Shown here piece by piece: positions 1 through 7,567 of a stretch of 64,000 bases of DNA; positions within the stretch are counted from its first letter, which is position 1, and each line of letters opens with the position of its first letter. Position numbers and translations under genes: made by a program. The DNA lies in contig JAFEBM010000015.1 in assembly GCA_018242685.1 (NCBI GenBank), positions 1-64,000 of the forward strand, in the 5' to 3' direction. The notes beneath the pieces were generated by a model that had not been told where the DNA came from, did no database searches, and worked only from the letters and a program-made list of their open reading frames with translations. The stretch comes from Nitrospira sp. GTDB taxonomy: Bacteria > Nitrospirota > Nitrospiria > Nitrospirales > Nitrospiraceae.

Positions 1-102
1 GTGATCTCCGGACACTACTGATGCGCCATATCACTCGTGGATAGGATTCGATTTTTCTCAATGTGGTCAACGAGGCACACCGTGCGCGCGCAAGGTGGAA
101 CC

Positions 103-288
103 ATGAGTGAGTCTCGAACGCCGGACGGATCGGGTGTGGATGTCCGGTGCCACTGCGGGAAGCTGATGGCCCGCTGGCAAGGCCAGAGCTTAGTTATCAA
201 ATGTGCGCGTTGTAGGCGATTCATTAGGATTCACGCGTCCGCCATTGGCGGCAGGCCACCTGAACTGTACTCTGGTTTACATCGGTAG
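103..288 (+). CDS. Small Com-like zinc-ribbon protein
   Basis: This encodes 61 residues. Cys16, Cys18, Cys34 and Cys37 sit in a CxCGKL...IKCxRC pattern that resembles the Com-type zinc fingers of phage Mu and related small bacterial proteins. Such proteins bind zinc and some act on nucleic acid, but no function here can be proved. The ATG at 103 is preferred over an upstream in-frame ATG at 37 because a purine-rich ribosome-binding site (AAGGTGGA) ends four bases before it. It lies upstream of the iron-uptake genes, so a link to metal regulation is possible but only inferred from position. Confidence 0.6.
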   Translation: MSESRTPDGSGVDVRCHCGKLMARWQGQSLVIKCARCRRFIRIHASAIGGRPPELYSGLHR

Positions 289-410
289 CTCCTGTTGTAC
301 TCAGTCTACCCCTAGGCTGTGATTCCCTGAAGTCAGCACGTGCTGCCTGGAGTGGCGTCGAGGATAGCCCTGCGAACCCGCGCATCTGAGGTCTGCGAAA
401 CAAAGAGCCG

Positions 411-438
411 GGTGAGCTTTCTGCGTGCGTTCCCGTCT
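411..438 (+). promoter_or_regulatory. Candidate iron-starvation ECF sigma promoter (copy 1)
   Basis: GGTGAGC at 411-417, then 16 bases, then CGTCT at 434-438. The same blocks with the same 16 or 17 base spacing occur at 8650, 11341 and 60131, each upstream of an iron-related transcription unit. A CGT-type -10 is known for iron-starvation ECF sigma factors such as PvdS. Transcription would start near 445, so the PepSY gene most likely begins at the ATG at 505 and not at the GTG at 442. Confidence 0.6.
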
Positions 439-504
439 TAAGTGGATAGGTGGGTCTGTTCACACGCAGGTCAAGTTCCTCGCTACATCCAGTGGACGAC
501 CGTC

Positions 505-1734
505 ATGATTACCGACCGACTGATCACTGTCCTCCCACAGCCTGACAAGATGGGCGTCGTTGATTCTCCTGAAGCCCTCTGTCCACCCGTGCGAGCACAA
601 CATCGTTTCAAGTTGAGAAAATTTTGGCTCAAGCTCCATCTGTATCTCGGACTGTTCGGGGGCGGGTTATTTGTATTGATAAGCCTGACCGGCAGCTTCC
701 TCGTCTTCTATAAGGCTATCGATGAGTGGTTGAATCCGGCGTTGATGGTGACGAGTGGCAAGGGCACCTACCGGCCGTTGAATGAAATTGTCACGGTGGC
801 CAAGGCGGCCGGTCCTGTAGGTGGCGTGCTGGACAGCATTCAATGGCCATCGCACCGGCAGGGTGTCTTTCTCACCTGGCACAAGGTGCAAACCGACCGT
901 GCAGATGAATTCCGGTGGATTCAAGTGACCATCGACCCGTATACGGCAGCCGTGCTGACCAAGGACCGCGAATGGGGTGGGTACCTAGTTTCGTTGATTT
1001 ACAATCTGCATGCATCGCTCCTGATGGACGATTTTGGAGCGACGATCGTAGGGTTTGTCGCCATCTTCCTGTTCGTCTCGATCGGCACCGGTGTGTATCT
1101 CTGGTGGCCATGCCCTGGCAGGTTCCGTCAGGCGTTCACGGCCACGCCAGGTGGAAGTGTCATCCGCCGCCAGTACGAATGGCACCGGCTCAGCGGCTTC
1201 TACGGCGCCCCGATCCTGGGGATGCTTGCCTTCACAGGCATCTACCTGGAATTCGGAGACTATGTCATCCCAGTCGTCCGGTTCTTTTCCCCAATCCAGG
1301 AGTTCTCCCAGGAAATAGCCATGCAGTCGCTTCCGATTCCTGATGCCCAGCCATTGCCCATTGAGCAGGTTGTCTCTCTAGCTCAGCAAGTCTTCCCGAC
1401 GGGGGAGTTGCGGTATATCGGCATACCGCACGAGGACACCGATGTTTACCATCTCGCTCTGCGTCAGCCGGGTGAGGTAGGCGAGTCGAATGGCCAAAGC
1501 CAGGTATGGCTGGATCAATACAGCGGCAAAGTGCTTCGCGTTCACGATTGGAACCGGTTCACCGGCGGTGAGACCTTTCTTGCCTGGCTTTTTCCCCTGC
1601 ATAACGGTGAAGCGTTCGGCCTCACTGGACGGTGGATCGTTTTTATCGCCGGATTCATCCCACTCTTGTTATACATCACCGCGCTGCGCATGTGGTGGCT
1701 GAAACGGCAGGCGCACCGGAGACAGCTGGCCTGA
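505..1734 (+). CDS. PepSY-domain inner-membrane protein (ferric-siderophore reductase-like)
   Basis: This 409-residue protein has the PepSY_TM layout: a first membrane helix after a basic N-terminus (WLKLHLYLGLFGG), a second and third helix in the middle around YNLHAS and YEWHRLSGF, a periplasmic PepSY segment, and a last helix ending in WWLKR. Histidines at the helix ends (KLHLYL, NLHAS, EWHRL, PLHNGE) fit the haem-ligand pattern reported for FoxB-type PepSY ferrisiderophore reductases; FpvG of the pyoverdine system is another relative. The likely role is reduction of imported ferric siderophore at the inner membrane. An upstream in-frame GTG at 442 extends the frame, but it would lie at or before the transcription start predicted from the promoter at 411. 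ATG 550 is another possible start. Confidence 0.8.
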   Translation: MITDRLITVLPQPDKMGVVDSPEALCPPVRAQHRFKLRKFWLKLHLYLGLFGGGLFVLISLTGSFLVFYKAIDEWLNPALMVTSGKGTYRPLNEIVTVAKAAGPVGGVLDSIQWPSHRQGVFLTWHKVQTDRADEFRWIQVTIDPYTAAVLTKDREWGGYLVSLIYNLHASLLMDDFGATIVGFVAIFLFVSIGTGVYLWWPCPGRFRQAFTATPGGSVIRRQYEWHRLSGFYGAPILGMLAFTGIYLEFGDYVIPVVRFFSPIQEFSQEIAMQSLPIPDAQPLPIEQVVSLAQQVFPTGELRYIGIPHEDTDVYHLALRQPGEVGESNGQSQVWLDQYSGKVLRVHDWNRFTGGETFLAWLFPLHNGEAFGLTGRWIVFIAGFIPLLLYITALRMWWLKRQAHRRQLA

Positions 1735-1931
1735 TCTTCATCAAGCTCTGAGAGAAACCGGACTATGTCACCTTGCCGAAGTCTTCCCGAGCCAGACGCT
1801 CGCACTGGCTGATCGAGTCATTGTCCTGTTCTGATCGACGCCCTATTTTTTTATGGACCACCCATCCTCAAAGTGCGGACAGCGCCTCCCGCATTCGTCT
1901 ACTCACATGTGAACGAACCAGGAAGCTTTAG

Positions 1932-4406
1932 ATGGGGACGAGCACCGAGCGAGGGGATACACGCAGGTGGATCCTGCGGAACATGGTGGAATGGCTGTGC
2001 GCTCTCCTGATGATCGCGGAACCATTGGCGGCGATGAGTCTGGCGCAAGAAAGCCAGCCGGCCGAAATCGACTTCAAGATTCCAGCGCAACCGTTAGGGT
2101 CGGCCTTGAATGCCTTTGCCGTCACCAGTGGTTGGCAGGTGAGCGCGGCCAGCGACCTGACGACAGGTGTTGACTCTCCCGGTGCGATCGGTCGCTACAG
2201 CTCCGAGCAGGCGATACAGGCGATTTTGGCCGGAACTGGCCGCAGCTATCGCGTCGATGGTGTCCAGATGATCACGATCGAGCGCGCCTCCTCCGCTCCG
2301 GCGATTCCGTCGGTAGTTGATTCAAGTTCTATTTCACGGCAAGAGCAGCCAGAGCAGAAAAGCAAGAAGCCGATCAAAGTGCCGGAAATTGTGGTCAAAG
2401 ACGTGCGCCATAGTGACCAGGACACGACATCGTACACCGCTGAAAGGGTGAATACAGCCACGCGCACCGACATGCCGCTGATTCAGGTGCCGCAATCGGT
2501 TGAAGTTGTGACGCAGAAAGTCATCCAGGACCAGCGGGCCGTTCGCGTCGAACAGGCGCTACGCAATGTCAGCGGTGTGGCCTTGGGCGATGTCGGGCAA
2601 TCCGGTATCGCTGCCGATGTGGCCTATTGTCGCGGATTCCCTTGCGGATATTTCAAGAACTACCTCAGGAACGAAGACCAAAACCAAGTGCTCACATTCA
2701 GGGACATCGCCAATATTCAACGTCTCGAGGTGCTCAAAGGGCCGGCATCGGTCCTCTACGAGCGAAGCCAGCCGGGAGGCATCATCAACATCCTGACGAA
2801 GCAGCCGCAGGCGGAACGGTATGCCTCCATCGATCAAATCATCGGCAACTACAATTATTATCGAACCATGATCGATGTCACCGGACCGCTGAACGAGAGC
2901 AAGACGCTGCTCTTCCGTATCAACGGCGCCTATGAGAACACGGAGAGTTTTCGGGATGTCGTGAGGGGACAGCGGTATTTCGTGGCACCCGTCTTCACCT
3001 GGCTTGTCGGCAACAATACGACCATTACAATCGAGGGAGAATACATCCGAGATCGCCGGACCCCGGACTTCGGTATTCCAGCGATCGGACGGGGACTGGC
3101 CTCCGTCCCGGACAGCCGTTTTTTGGGCGAGCGGTTCGATACCTTTGCGATTGAGGAGAGTCGAGCCGGAGTCACGATCGACCATCGCTTCAACAGCAAC
3201 TGGCGGATCGAGAGCCGATTTAGGGCGGATCGATCGACCGCGACGGCGTATCGAACCGTTGGAGTGGCGGTATTGCCGGACAATCAGTCAATCGCGCGAT
3301 TTGTCTTCGATCAACTCGCTCCCATCTCCAGTTACTATTGGCGGAACGACGTGATCGGCAAATTCGCCACCGGGTCCATCGGGCACAATCTGTTGACCGG
3401 GGTTGAAATAGGGAGACAGCATGCGTCGTACGACCAAGCCGCGGCTCCGTTCAGTGCGATCAACATTTTCAATCCGGTCTACGGCACGGCCGCACCGGTG
3501 CTGAATCGAACCCCGTTCAGCCATGGTTTCGCGAACGCGCTCGGCTGGTACGCGCAAGACCAGATCTCGCTGTTCGATAACCTGCATGTCCTGATCGGCG
3601 CCCGCGGCGATTATTTCTATCAACACAGCAATGTCGCGGGGGTGGACACGAAAGCGGAGGACTTTGCGTTCAGTCCGCGTGTCGGCGTGACCTATCTCCC
3701 GATTCCGCAACTCGCGTTGTATGCGAACTTTACTCGGTCCTTTATTCCGAACTTCGGTCCGTTTACGGCCGCCCGGAATCAATTCGACCCGTCGATGGGC
3801 ACGCAATATGAAGTCGGGGTCAAGGCCGACATCGTGCCGGGCCGCTTGACCTCCACTGTGGCGGTTTACCGGATCACGAAGACGAACGTGCTTGCGGCGG
3901 ATCCGACTAATCCTCTCTTTTTCGTTCAGACAGGCGAGCAACGCAGTCAAGGTGTCGAGTTCGACGTGACGGCGCAACTGGCCCCGGGGTGGAAGGTCAT
4001 TGCGACCTATGCCTATACGGATGCACGCATCACGGCGGACACGACCATTCCGGTCGGCAATCGACTCCCGCTCATTGCGAGACACACCGGAAGCTTCTGG
4101 ACGACCTATGACCTACAAGGCGGTCCGTTGAAAGGACTGGGGGCCGGCATCGGTCTCTTTGCTGCGGGAGAGCGGGCCGGAGACCTCGCTAATTCATTCG
4201 AGCTGCCGGGCTATGTGCGGACTGACGCTGCACTGTACTATCGCAAGCCCGAGATCTTCACCCGGACGAACTTGATCGCTCAATTGAACGTGCGGAACCT
4301 GCTCGATCAGGAGTATTTCTATAGCGGGGGACAAGGACGAGCCTCCGCCGCGTTTCCCGGCGCGCCGGCTACCGTCCTTGGTTCAATCAAGTTGGAGTTC
4401 TACTGA
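1932..4406 (+). CDS. TonB-dependent siderophore receptor with STN signalling domain (receptor 1)
   Basis: The product is 824 residues. After a signal peptide (hydrophobic segment about 18-36) comes an STN domain at about 45-118 (IDFKIPAQPLGSALNAFA), the N-terminal signalling module of FecA/FpvA-type transducers. Next come a TonB-box region (VPEIVVKDV), a plug containing VLKGPASVLYERSQPGG, and a 22-strand barrel ending in an aromatic residue (IKLEFY), as needed for BAM-dependent insertion. It probably imports a ferric siderophore, plausibly the product of the downstream NRPS genes. AGGAAGC lies just before the ATG. It follows the PepSY gene by 197 bases and precedes a second PepSY gene by 15. 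The STN domain implies signalling through a FecR anti-sigma factor. Confidence 0.95.
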   Translation: MGTSTERGDTRRWILRNMVEWLCALLMIAEPLAAMSLAQESQPAEIDFKIPAQPLGSALNAFAVTSGWQVSAASDLTTGVDSPGAIGRYSSEQAIQAILAGTGRSYRVDGVQMITIERASSAPAIPSVVDSSSISRQEQPEQKSKKPIKVPEIVVKDVRHSDQDTTSYTAERVNTATRTDMPLIQVPQSVEVVTQKVIQDQRAVRVEQALRNVSGVALGDVGQSGIAADVAYCRGFPCGYFKNYLRNEDQNQVLTFRDIANIQRLEVLKGPASVLYERSQPGGIINILTKQPQAERYASIDQIIGNYNYYRTMIDVTGPLNESKTLLFRINGAYENTESFRDVVRGQRYFVAPVFTWLVGNNTTITIEGEYIRDRRTPDFGIPAIGRGLASVPDSRFLGERFDTFAIEESRAGVTIDHRFNSNWRIESRFRADRSTATAYRTVGVAVLPDNQSIARFVFDQLAPISSYYWRNDVIGKFATGSIGHNLLTGVEIGRQHASYDQAAAPFSAINIFNPVYGTAAPVLNRTPFSHGFANALGWYAQDQISLFDNLHVLIGARGDYFYQHSNVAGVDTKAEDFAFSPRVGVTYLPIPQLALYANFTRSFIPNFGPFTAARNQFDPSMGTQYEVGVKADIVPGRLTSTVAVYRITKTNVLAADPTNPLFFVQTGEQRSQGVEFDVTAQLAPGWKVIATYAYTDARITADTTIPVGNRLPLIARHTGSFWTTYDLQGGPLKGLGAGIGLFAAGERAGDLANSFELPGYVRTDAALYYRKPEIFTRTNLIAQLNVRNLLDQEYFYSGGQGRASAAFPGAPATVLGSIKLEFY

Positions 4407-4421
4407 CCCACAACGTGAGAG

Positions 4422-5537
4422 ATGAGGATCGAATCGTTCAAACGCTGGTATTCCGTCCACAAATGGACCAGTCTGATCTGCACCGTCTTCTTGCTGCTCC
4501 TATGTCTCACCGGCCTGCCCCTGGTTTTTCGCGATGAACTCGCCGTCTGGTTGGGTGAGACCGTCGAACCGCCCCAACAGGCGACACCCGTCGCGGTAAA
4601 TTTGCAGGGACTGGTAAACGATGCCAAGGCGCGGCTCCCGCACGACCAGGTCAAATTCCTCATTCTGGATGACGAGCACCCGGCTTGGTTCGTCACGCTT
4701 GGAGAGTCTGCGGCTTCGGTCGACAACAGTGGGAGCTACATCTACGATTCGCGGACCGGCGCCTTTCTCCATGACATCCCAATCAATGGGAGAGTCACAA
4801 ATGTCATCTTCAAACTCCACGTCGATCTGTTTGCCGGATTGCCTGGCGCCTTATTCCTCGGAGCGATGGGAATGCTGTTTGTCGCCTCCGTGGTGTCAGG
4901 AGTCGTCGTGTACGGACCCTTCATGCGAAAGTTGCGGTTCGGCATCGTGCGTCAGACCGGAAGCCGCCGCATGGCCTGGCTGGACCTCCACAATCTTCTC
5001 GGCATTGTGACCGTGCTTTGGGCCCTGGTCGTCGGCCTCACCGGTGTAATCAATACGTTGGACCGTCCGCTCTTGGCCTATTGGCAGATGAGCGAGATTG
5101 CTGGAATGCTTGCGCCGTGGAAAGACAAGCCTTTGCCGAGCGTGATCAAACCGGTGGATGATGCGGTTCGGGCGGCAGAAGCGGCGGCGCCGGATATGAT
5201 CGTGCGCTTCATCGCCTTTCCCGGAACGCCTTTCGCTGGCCTGCACCACTATATGGTGTTCATGCGGGGAGAGAGTCCGTTGACCGCCAGGCTCTTGAAA
5301 CCGGTGCTGATCGATGCGGAGACGGCACAGGTGAGCAATACCGGCAATCTACCATGGTATCTGACGGTGTTGCTGCTCTCGCAGCCACTTCACTTCGGAG
5401 ACTACGGCGGGATGCCGCTAAAAGTGATTTGGGCGCTGCTGGATGTCATCACGATTATCGTTCTGCTCACCGGGCTGTATCTCTGGTGGCAGAAGCGCAA
5501 GAGTTCCGCGGAAGACCTGTTGATGCAGACGAATTGA
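4422..5537 (+). CDS. Second PepSY-domain membrane protein
   Basis: This 371-residue PepSY_TM protein has four predicted membrane helices: about residues 17-38 (after YSVHKWTS), 140-165 (preceded by KLHVDL), 190-215 (DLHNLLG) and the C-terminal segment ending LYLWWQKRK. The histidines next to helices are conserved in position with the first PepSY protein, although overall similarity appears low. It starts 15 bases after receptor 1, so it is almost certainly cotranscribed. The likely role is ferric-siderophore reduction or related inner-membrane processing. Two PepSY proteins around a single receptor may form a pair or handle different substrates. Confidence 0.85.
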   Translation: MRIESFKRWYSVHKWTSLICTVFLLLLCLTGLPLVFRDELAVWLGETVEPPQQATPVAVNLQGLVNDAKARLPHDQVKFLILDDEHPAWFVTLGESAASVDNSGSYIYDSRTGAFLHDIPINGRVTNVIFKLHVDLFAGLPGALFLGAMGMLFVASVVSGVVVYGPFMRKLRFGIVRQTGSRRMAWLDLHNLLGIVTVLWALVVGLTGVINTLDRPLLAYWQMSEIAGMLAPWKDKPLPSVIKPVDDAVRAAEAAAPDMIVRFIAFPGTPFAGLHHYMVFMRGESPLTARLLKPVLIDAETAQVSNTGNLPWYLTVLLLSQPLHFGDYGGMPLKVIWALLDVITIIVLLTGLYLWWQKRKSSAEDLLMQTN

Positions 5538-5581
5538 GCAGCTGAGAGCGTCTTCTGGTCGGAGCCCAGCGCAGGATCTCG

Positions 5582-5776
5582 ATGAGTGTTCCGCAGACAA
5601 CCAGGCAAATCTGGGCGGCACCGATGGTGTTGGGCATTGTCAGCGCCATTGGGCTGATGTCGGCTCTCTTGGGCGACGGCATGTGGGACGCTCTATCCTG
5701 GGTGGCGCTCACCGCGCCCATTGCTGCCGTTCTGTGGTTCGTCGTACGCGCCATTTCTCACTCACGCTCTCTCTGA
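5582..5776 (+). CDS. Small two-helix membrane protein of iron-uptake operons
   Basis: The product is 64 residues and nearly all hydrophobic, with two predicted helices (about 11-30 and 37-58) separated by a short GDGMWDALSW loop. I recall similar small proteins beginning QIWAAP and containing ALLGDG downstream of PepSY and TonB-receptor genes in other bacteria, where they usually have no assigned function. The gene lies 44 bases after the second PepSY gene, and its stop overlaps the next start as TGATG, so it belongs to the same operon. A role as an accessory subunit of the PepSY reductase is conceivable but unproved. Confidence 0.7.
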   Translation: MSVPQTTRQIWAAPMVLGIVSAIGLMSALLGDGMWDALSWVALTAPIAAVLWFVVRAISHSRSL

Positions 5777-6000
5777 TGTGCTCTTGTGATCCAGATCGTA
5801 CCCCGCTCGGCCCAAGCTATGACGCCATCGAAACAGTCTCGGCGCTGGAGGCCTGTATCGGTAAGGTCCCGAGACCGATCGACTTGAAAGTCATCGATCA
5901 TCTCGATAAAGAGGCATTGCGATGGATCGCTGCGTCGCCGATGCTTTTTGTCGCATTCGGCGATGACTTGATCCTGCGCGATGTTTGCTACGCATATTAA
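5776..6000 (+). pseudogene. Truncated PPOX-type FMN flavoprotein, N-terminal remnant
   Basis: The frame opens by TGATG overlap with the previous gene and gives 74 residues. The stretch from YDAIETVSALEACIG through DLKVIDHLDKEALRWIA to ASPMLFVAFGD matches the start of pyridoxamine 5'-phosphate oxidase-family (MSMEG_1061-like) FMN proteins, which normally run to about 200 residues or more. The similarity stops at about residue 64 and the frame ends at 6000. No continuation of the flavin-binding barrel is visible in the next 600 bases in any frame. It is therefore read as a gene broken by deletion or rearrangement. The family assignment is from memory of the motif pattern. Confidence 0.65.
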
Positions 6001-6661
6001 ACTCAGCAGGGTACGTGGTCTGCAGCAAAATTGGATGCGTGTGGCGGCGGCAGCACCGGGCCTGATGAAAAATGGCCTGCAGCGCGATTACCGAAACAAT
6101 TTGTATTGAGTCGGTGGAAATAAACCTCTTCGCATAGGAATGATCGCCCACATTCCTCGGTGGGCTGGTCTAACATTTATCCTCGGCACAACCTCTTACC
6201 AGGTACGATAAAAACAGGGTTGACAACATCTCTTTTAAAATGATATTGAGAACTTATATCAAATAAGTGTCGACACATGTGAATGCCTATGCAACCTCGC
6301 AGGCTTTCGACATTCAGATTGCTGAGCAGTATTGGAAGGAGACGCACGCCTATTGAGATGAAGTTCGCGCCGTATGGAGAGGGTTGCTTAGTCGACCCGG
6401 TTCATTGAGTGTGCAACGAGGAACTGAATCGGGACGACTTGATACGAGGCTTCTCACGTTGGTCGACGACGTGAGACATAAACGCTTCGACGTACCAATC
6501 CGTAATCGCGCGTGCCCGGGACATCATCCGTGCATCGACGACCGGCCACGTGGTTAAGCTTACTGATCAGGACATTAGAACAAAGAGAAGATTGGAATAG
6601 AGGGCACTGATCGGGGGCGCGGACACAGAATATCATGTGAGAATTGTCAAAGGAGGGAAGC
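6001..6661. other. Long intergenic region between uptake block 1 and the regulatory block
   Basis: No supported gene is seen here. The stretch holds a TTGACA promoter overlapped by a Fur-box-like palindrome (6220-6261) and an 8-bp perfect inverted repeat, TCTCACGT at 6452-6459 with ACGTGAGA at 6469-6476, which has no following T-run and so is not a typical terminator. An AGGAGG ribosome-binding site at 6651-6656 serves the next gene. The part just after 6000 may be decayed remains of the flavoprotein gene. Confidence 0.6.
6220..6261 (+). promoter_or_regulatory. Fur-box-like operator overlapping a sigma-70 promoter (copy 1)
   Basis: A TTGACA -35 at 6220-6225 is followed by GATATT at 6242-6247 with 16-base spacing. 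A 21-bp partial palindrome at 6241-6261 starts TGATATTGAGAAC and ends TATCA. Against the classical Fur box, positions GATA-TGA-AA and the closing TATC match. The same arrangement is repeated at 7299-7340 with identical distances. The operator covers the -10, as expected for repression by iron-loaded Fur. Confidence 0.65.
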
Positions 6662-6829
6662 ATGAAATCAACCTGCGGAAGATGCGGAGGCTTCGTGGTT
6701 CACGAGCAAGTACTCGATTACTATCAAGCGAGTCGTAGGAGGTGTGTGAACTGCGGTTGGTGTCGCAGAGAGATTGAAGTATCGTCCAGTCGAGCCGTCA
6801 GATTGACGAATCGTGGCATCTGCAGATAA
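6662..6829 (+). CDS. Small zinc-ribbon protein
   Basis: This encodes 55 residues with two CxxC knuckles, Cys5/Cys8 (CGRCGG) and Cys28/Cys31 (CVNCGW), a typical four-cysteine zinc ribbon. The start is fixed by a perfect AGGAGG at 6651-6656, five bases before the ATG; an upstream TTG at 6644 would lie before this site. The arginine-rich C-terminal half could contact nucleic acid. It is the first gene after the Fur-type promoter at 6220, so it is probably iron-regulated. Function unknown. Confidence 0.75.
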   Translation: MKSTCGRCGGFVVHEQVLDYYQASRRRCVNCGWCRREIEVSSSRAVRLTNRGICR

Positions 6830-6863
6830 TGCCGACCATTGATCGACGAAAGGGGAAGGTACT

Positions 6864-7082
6864 GTGAAAAATACGCTATCAACCGATGGGAAGATGAAGC
6901 TGGTCCTCTGCGGGTGCGGCAAGCTTCACGTGACGTTAGGTTCCATCACGCTCCACTTCACGCGTGACGAGTTTCAGCTGTTTGCCGAAACGATACGGCG
7001 TCTTGCGGCGATCGTAGCACAACCATCTTTGGGACAAGCCTCGTTGACACCACGATCCAGTTCGAGCGAGGTCTGTCACTAG
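6864..7082 (+). CDS. Small conserved-looking protein with CxC motif, function unknown
   Basis: The product is 72 residues. The core reads LCGCGKLHVTLGSITLHFTRDEFQLFA, with Cys16 and Cys18 followed by His22, then a predicted helix to about residue 52 and a serine-rich tail. The pattern suggests a small metal-binding or adaptor protein; I cannot name the family. The GTG start is preceded by AGGGGAAGG with good spacing. It follows the zinc-ribbon gene by 34 bases and is probably in the same transcript. Confidence 0.65.
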   Translation: MKNTLSTDGKMKLVLCGCGKLHVTLGSITLHFTRDEFQLFAETIRRLAAIVAQPSLGQASLTPRSSSSEVCH

Positions 7083-7150
7083 AGGGGTGAGCGGCGCTTT
7101 GCCGGGTTGAGCTGGTGAGTATTGAGATAAGGGTAGATGGAAGATTGGGC

Positions 7151-7288
7151 ATGAGCAAACGTTACGTGCAATCTCGAGATGATCTTGCCGTAGTCATCAG
7201 TTTGGCAGCGGCGGCCGGCATCCTAGTGTCAGCTGCTGTTGCGATGTGGGTATGGTCAAGTTTCTCGGAGACCATGGTAACGTTCTAA
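7151..7288 (+). CDS. 45-residue single-helix membrane protein
   Basis: A short frame with an ATG start and a GGAAG ribosome-binding site seven bases upstream encodes a basic N-terminus (MSKRYVQSRDD), one hydrophobic helix of about 21 residues (about 13-36) and a short tail ending VTF. It is the last small gene before the second Fur-type promoter. The shape fits a small inner-membrane regulator or subunit, but there is no family evidence. It lies 68 bases after the preceding small gene. Confidence 0.5.
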   Translation: MSKRYVQSRDDLAVVISLAAAAGILVSAAVAMWVWSSFSETMVTF

Positions 7289-7298
7289 GAATAAGGAG

Positions 7299-7340
7299 TT
7301 GACAACAGCGACTATGCACTGATATTGAGAACGCCTATCA
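7299..7340 (+). promoter_or_regulatory. Fur-box-like operator overlapping a sigma-70 promoter (copy 2), upstream of the sigma gene
   Basis: TTGACA at 7299-7304 and GATATT at 7321-7326 (16-base spacing). A partial palindrome at 7320-7340 shares TGATATTGAGAAC and the closing TATCA with copy 1 at 6241. The start-to-start distance between TTGACA and the palindrome is 21 bases in both copies. It should drive the transcript that enters the sigma-factor gene and be shut off by iron-loaded Fur. Confidence 0.7.
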
Positions 7341-7535
7341 AATATGGAGTTGTAGCTGCAGAAGAATTTAAGGCCATAGATCCATGTAAGGGGATGATTC
7401 TAAGATAAACAGGCTCGCAGTTCGTGTTTCGGGCCTAGTCGTAACACTCACATAAAAAGTAGTCATCATTGGAACGAGGCCAGAGGTCGTTGAAGACCGG
7501 AGCCCAAGGTGTCGAAGGACATCTTGGGCTTTTTT
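7333..7535 (+). ncRNA. Candidate Fur-controlled leader RNA or small RNA upstream of the sigma gene
   Basis: From the start predicted for the Fur-type promoter (about 7333) to a strong intrinsic terminator ending at 7535 there are about 200 bases with no open frame that has a start and ribosome-binding site; the ATGs present hit stops within four codons. The RNA would end before the sigma gene at 7568. It could be a free-standing iron-responsive small RNA of the RyhB kind, or an attenuator whose read-through sets sigma-factor level. The exact 5' end is inferred. Confidence 0.45.
7502..7535 (+). terminator. Strong rho-independent terminator before the sigma gene
   Basis: GCCCAAGGTGTC (7502-7513) pairs with GACATCTTGGGC (7518-7529) across a GAAG loop. 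The 12-bp stem contains one G-U pair and is followed by a run of six T at 7530-7535. Only 32 bases separate it from the sigma-factor ATG, so it acts on transcripts coming from the Fur-type promoter. Confidence 0.88.
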
Positions 7536-7567
7536 GTTGAGAAAAAGTCATTTAAAGGAGATACGCG

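Noticed and set aside
442-504. GTG start at 442 extending the first PepSY protein by 21 residues
   Set aside because: It lies at or before the transcription start predicted from the promoter at 411-438, and the added residues are not PepSY-like; ATG 505 preferred.
6283-6408. 41-codon open frame in the gap after the Fur-type promoter
   Set aside because: No ribosome-binding site before its ATG and no recognisable motif; a good purine run lies inside the frame, not before it.
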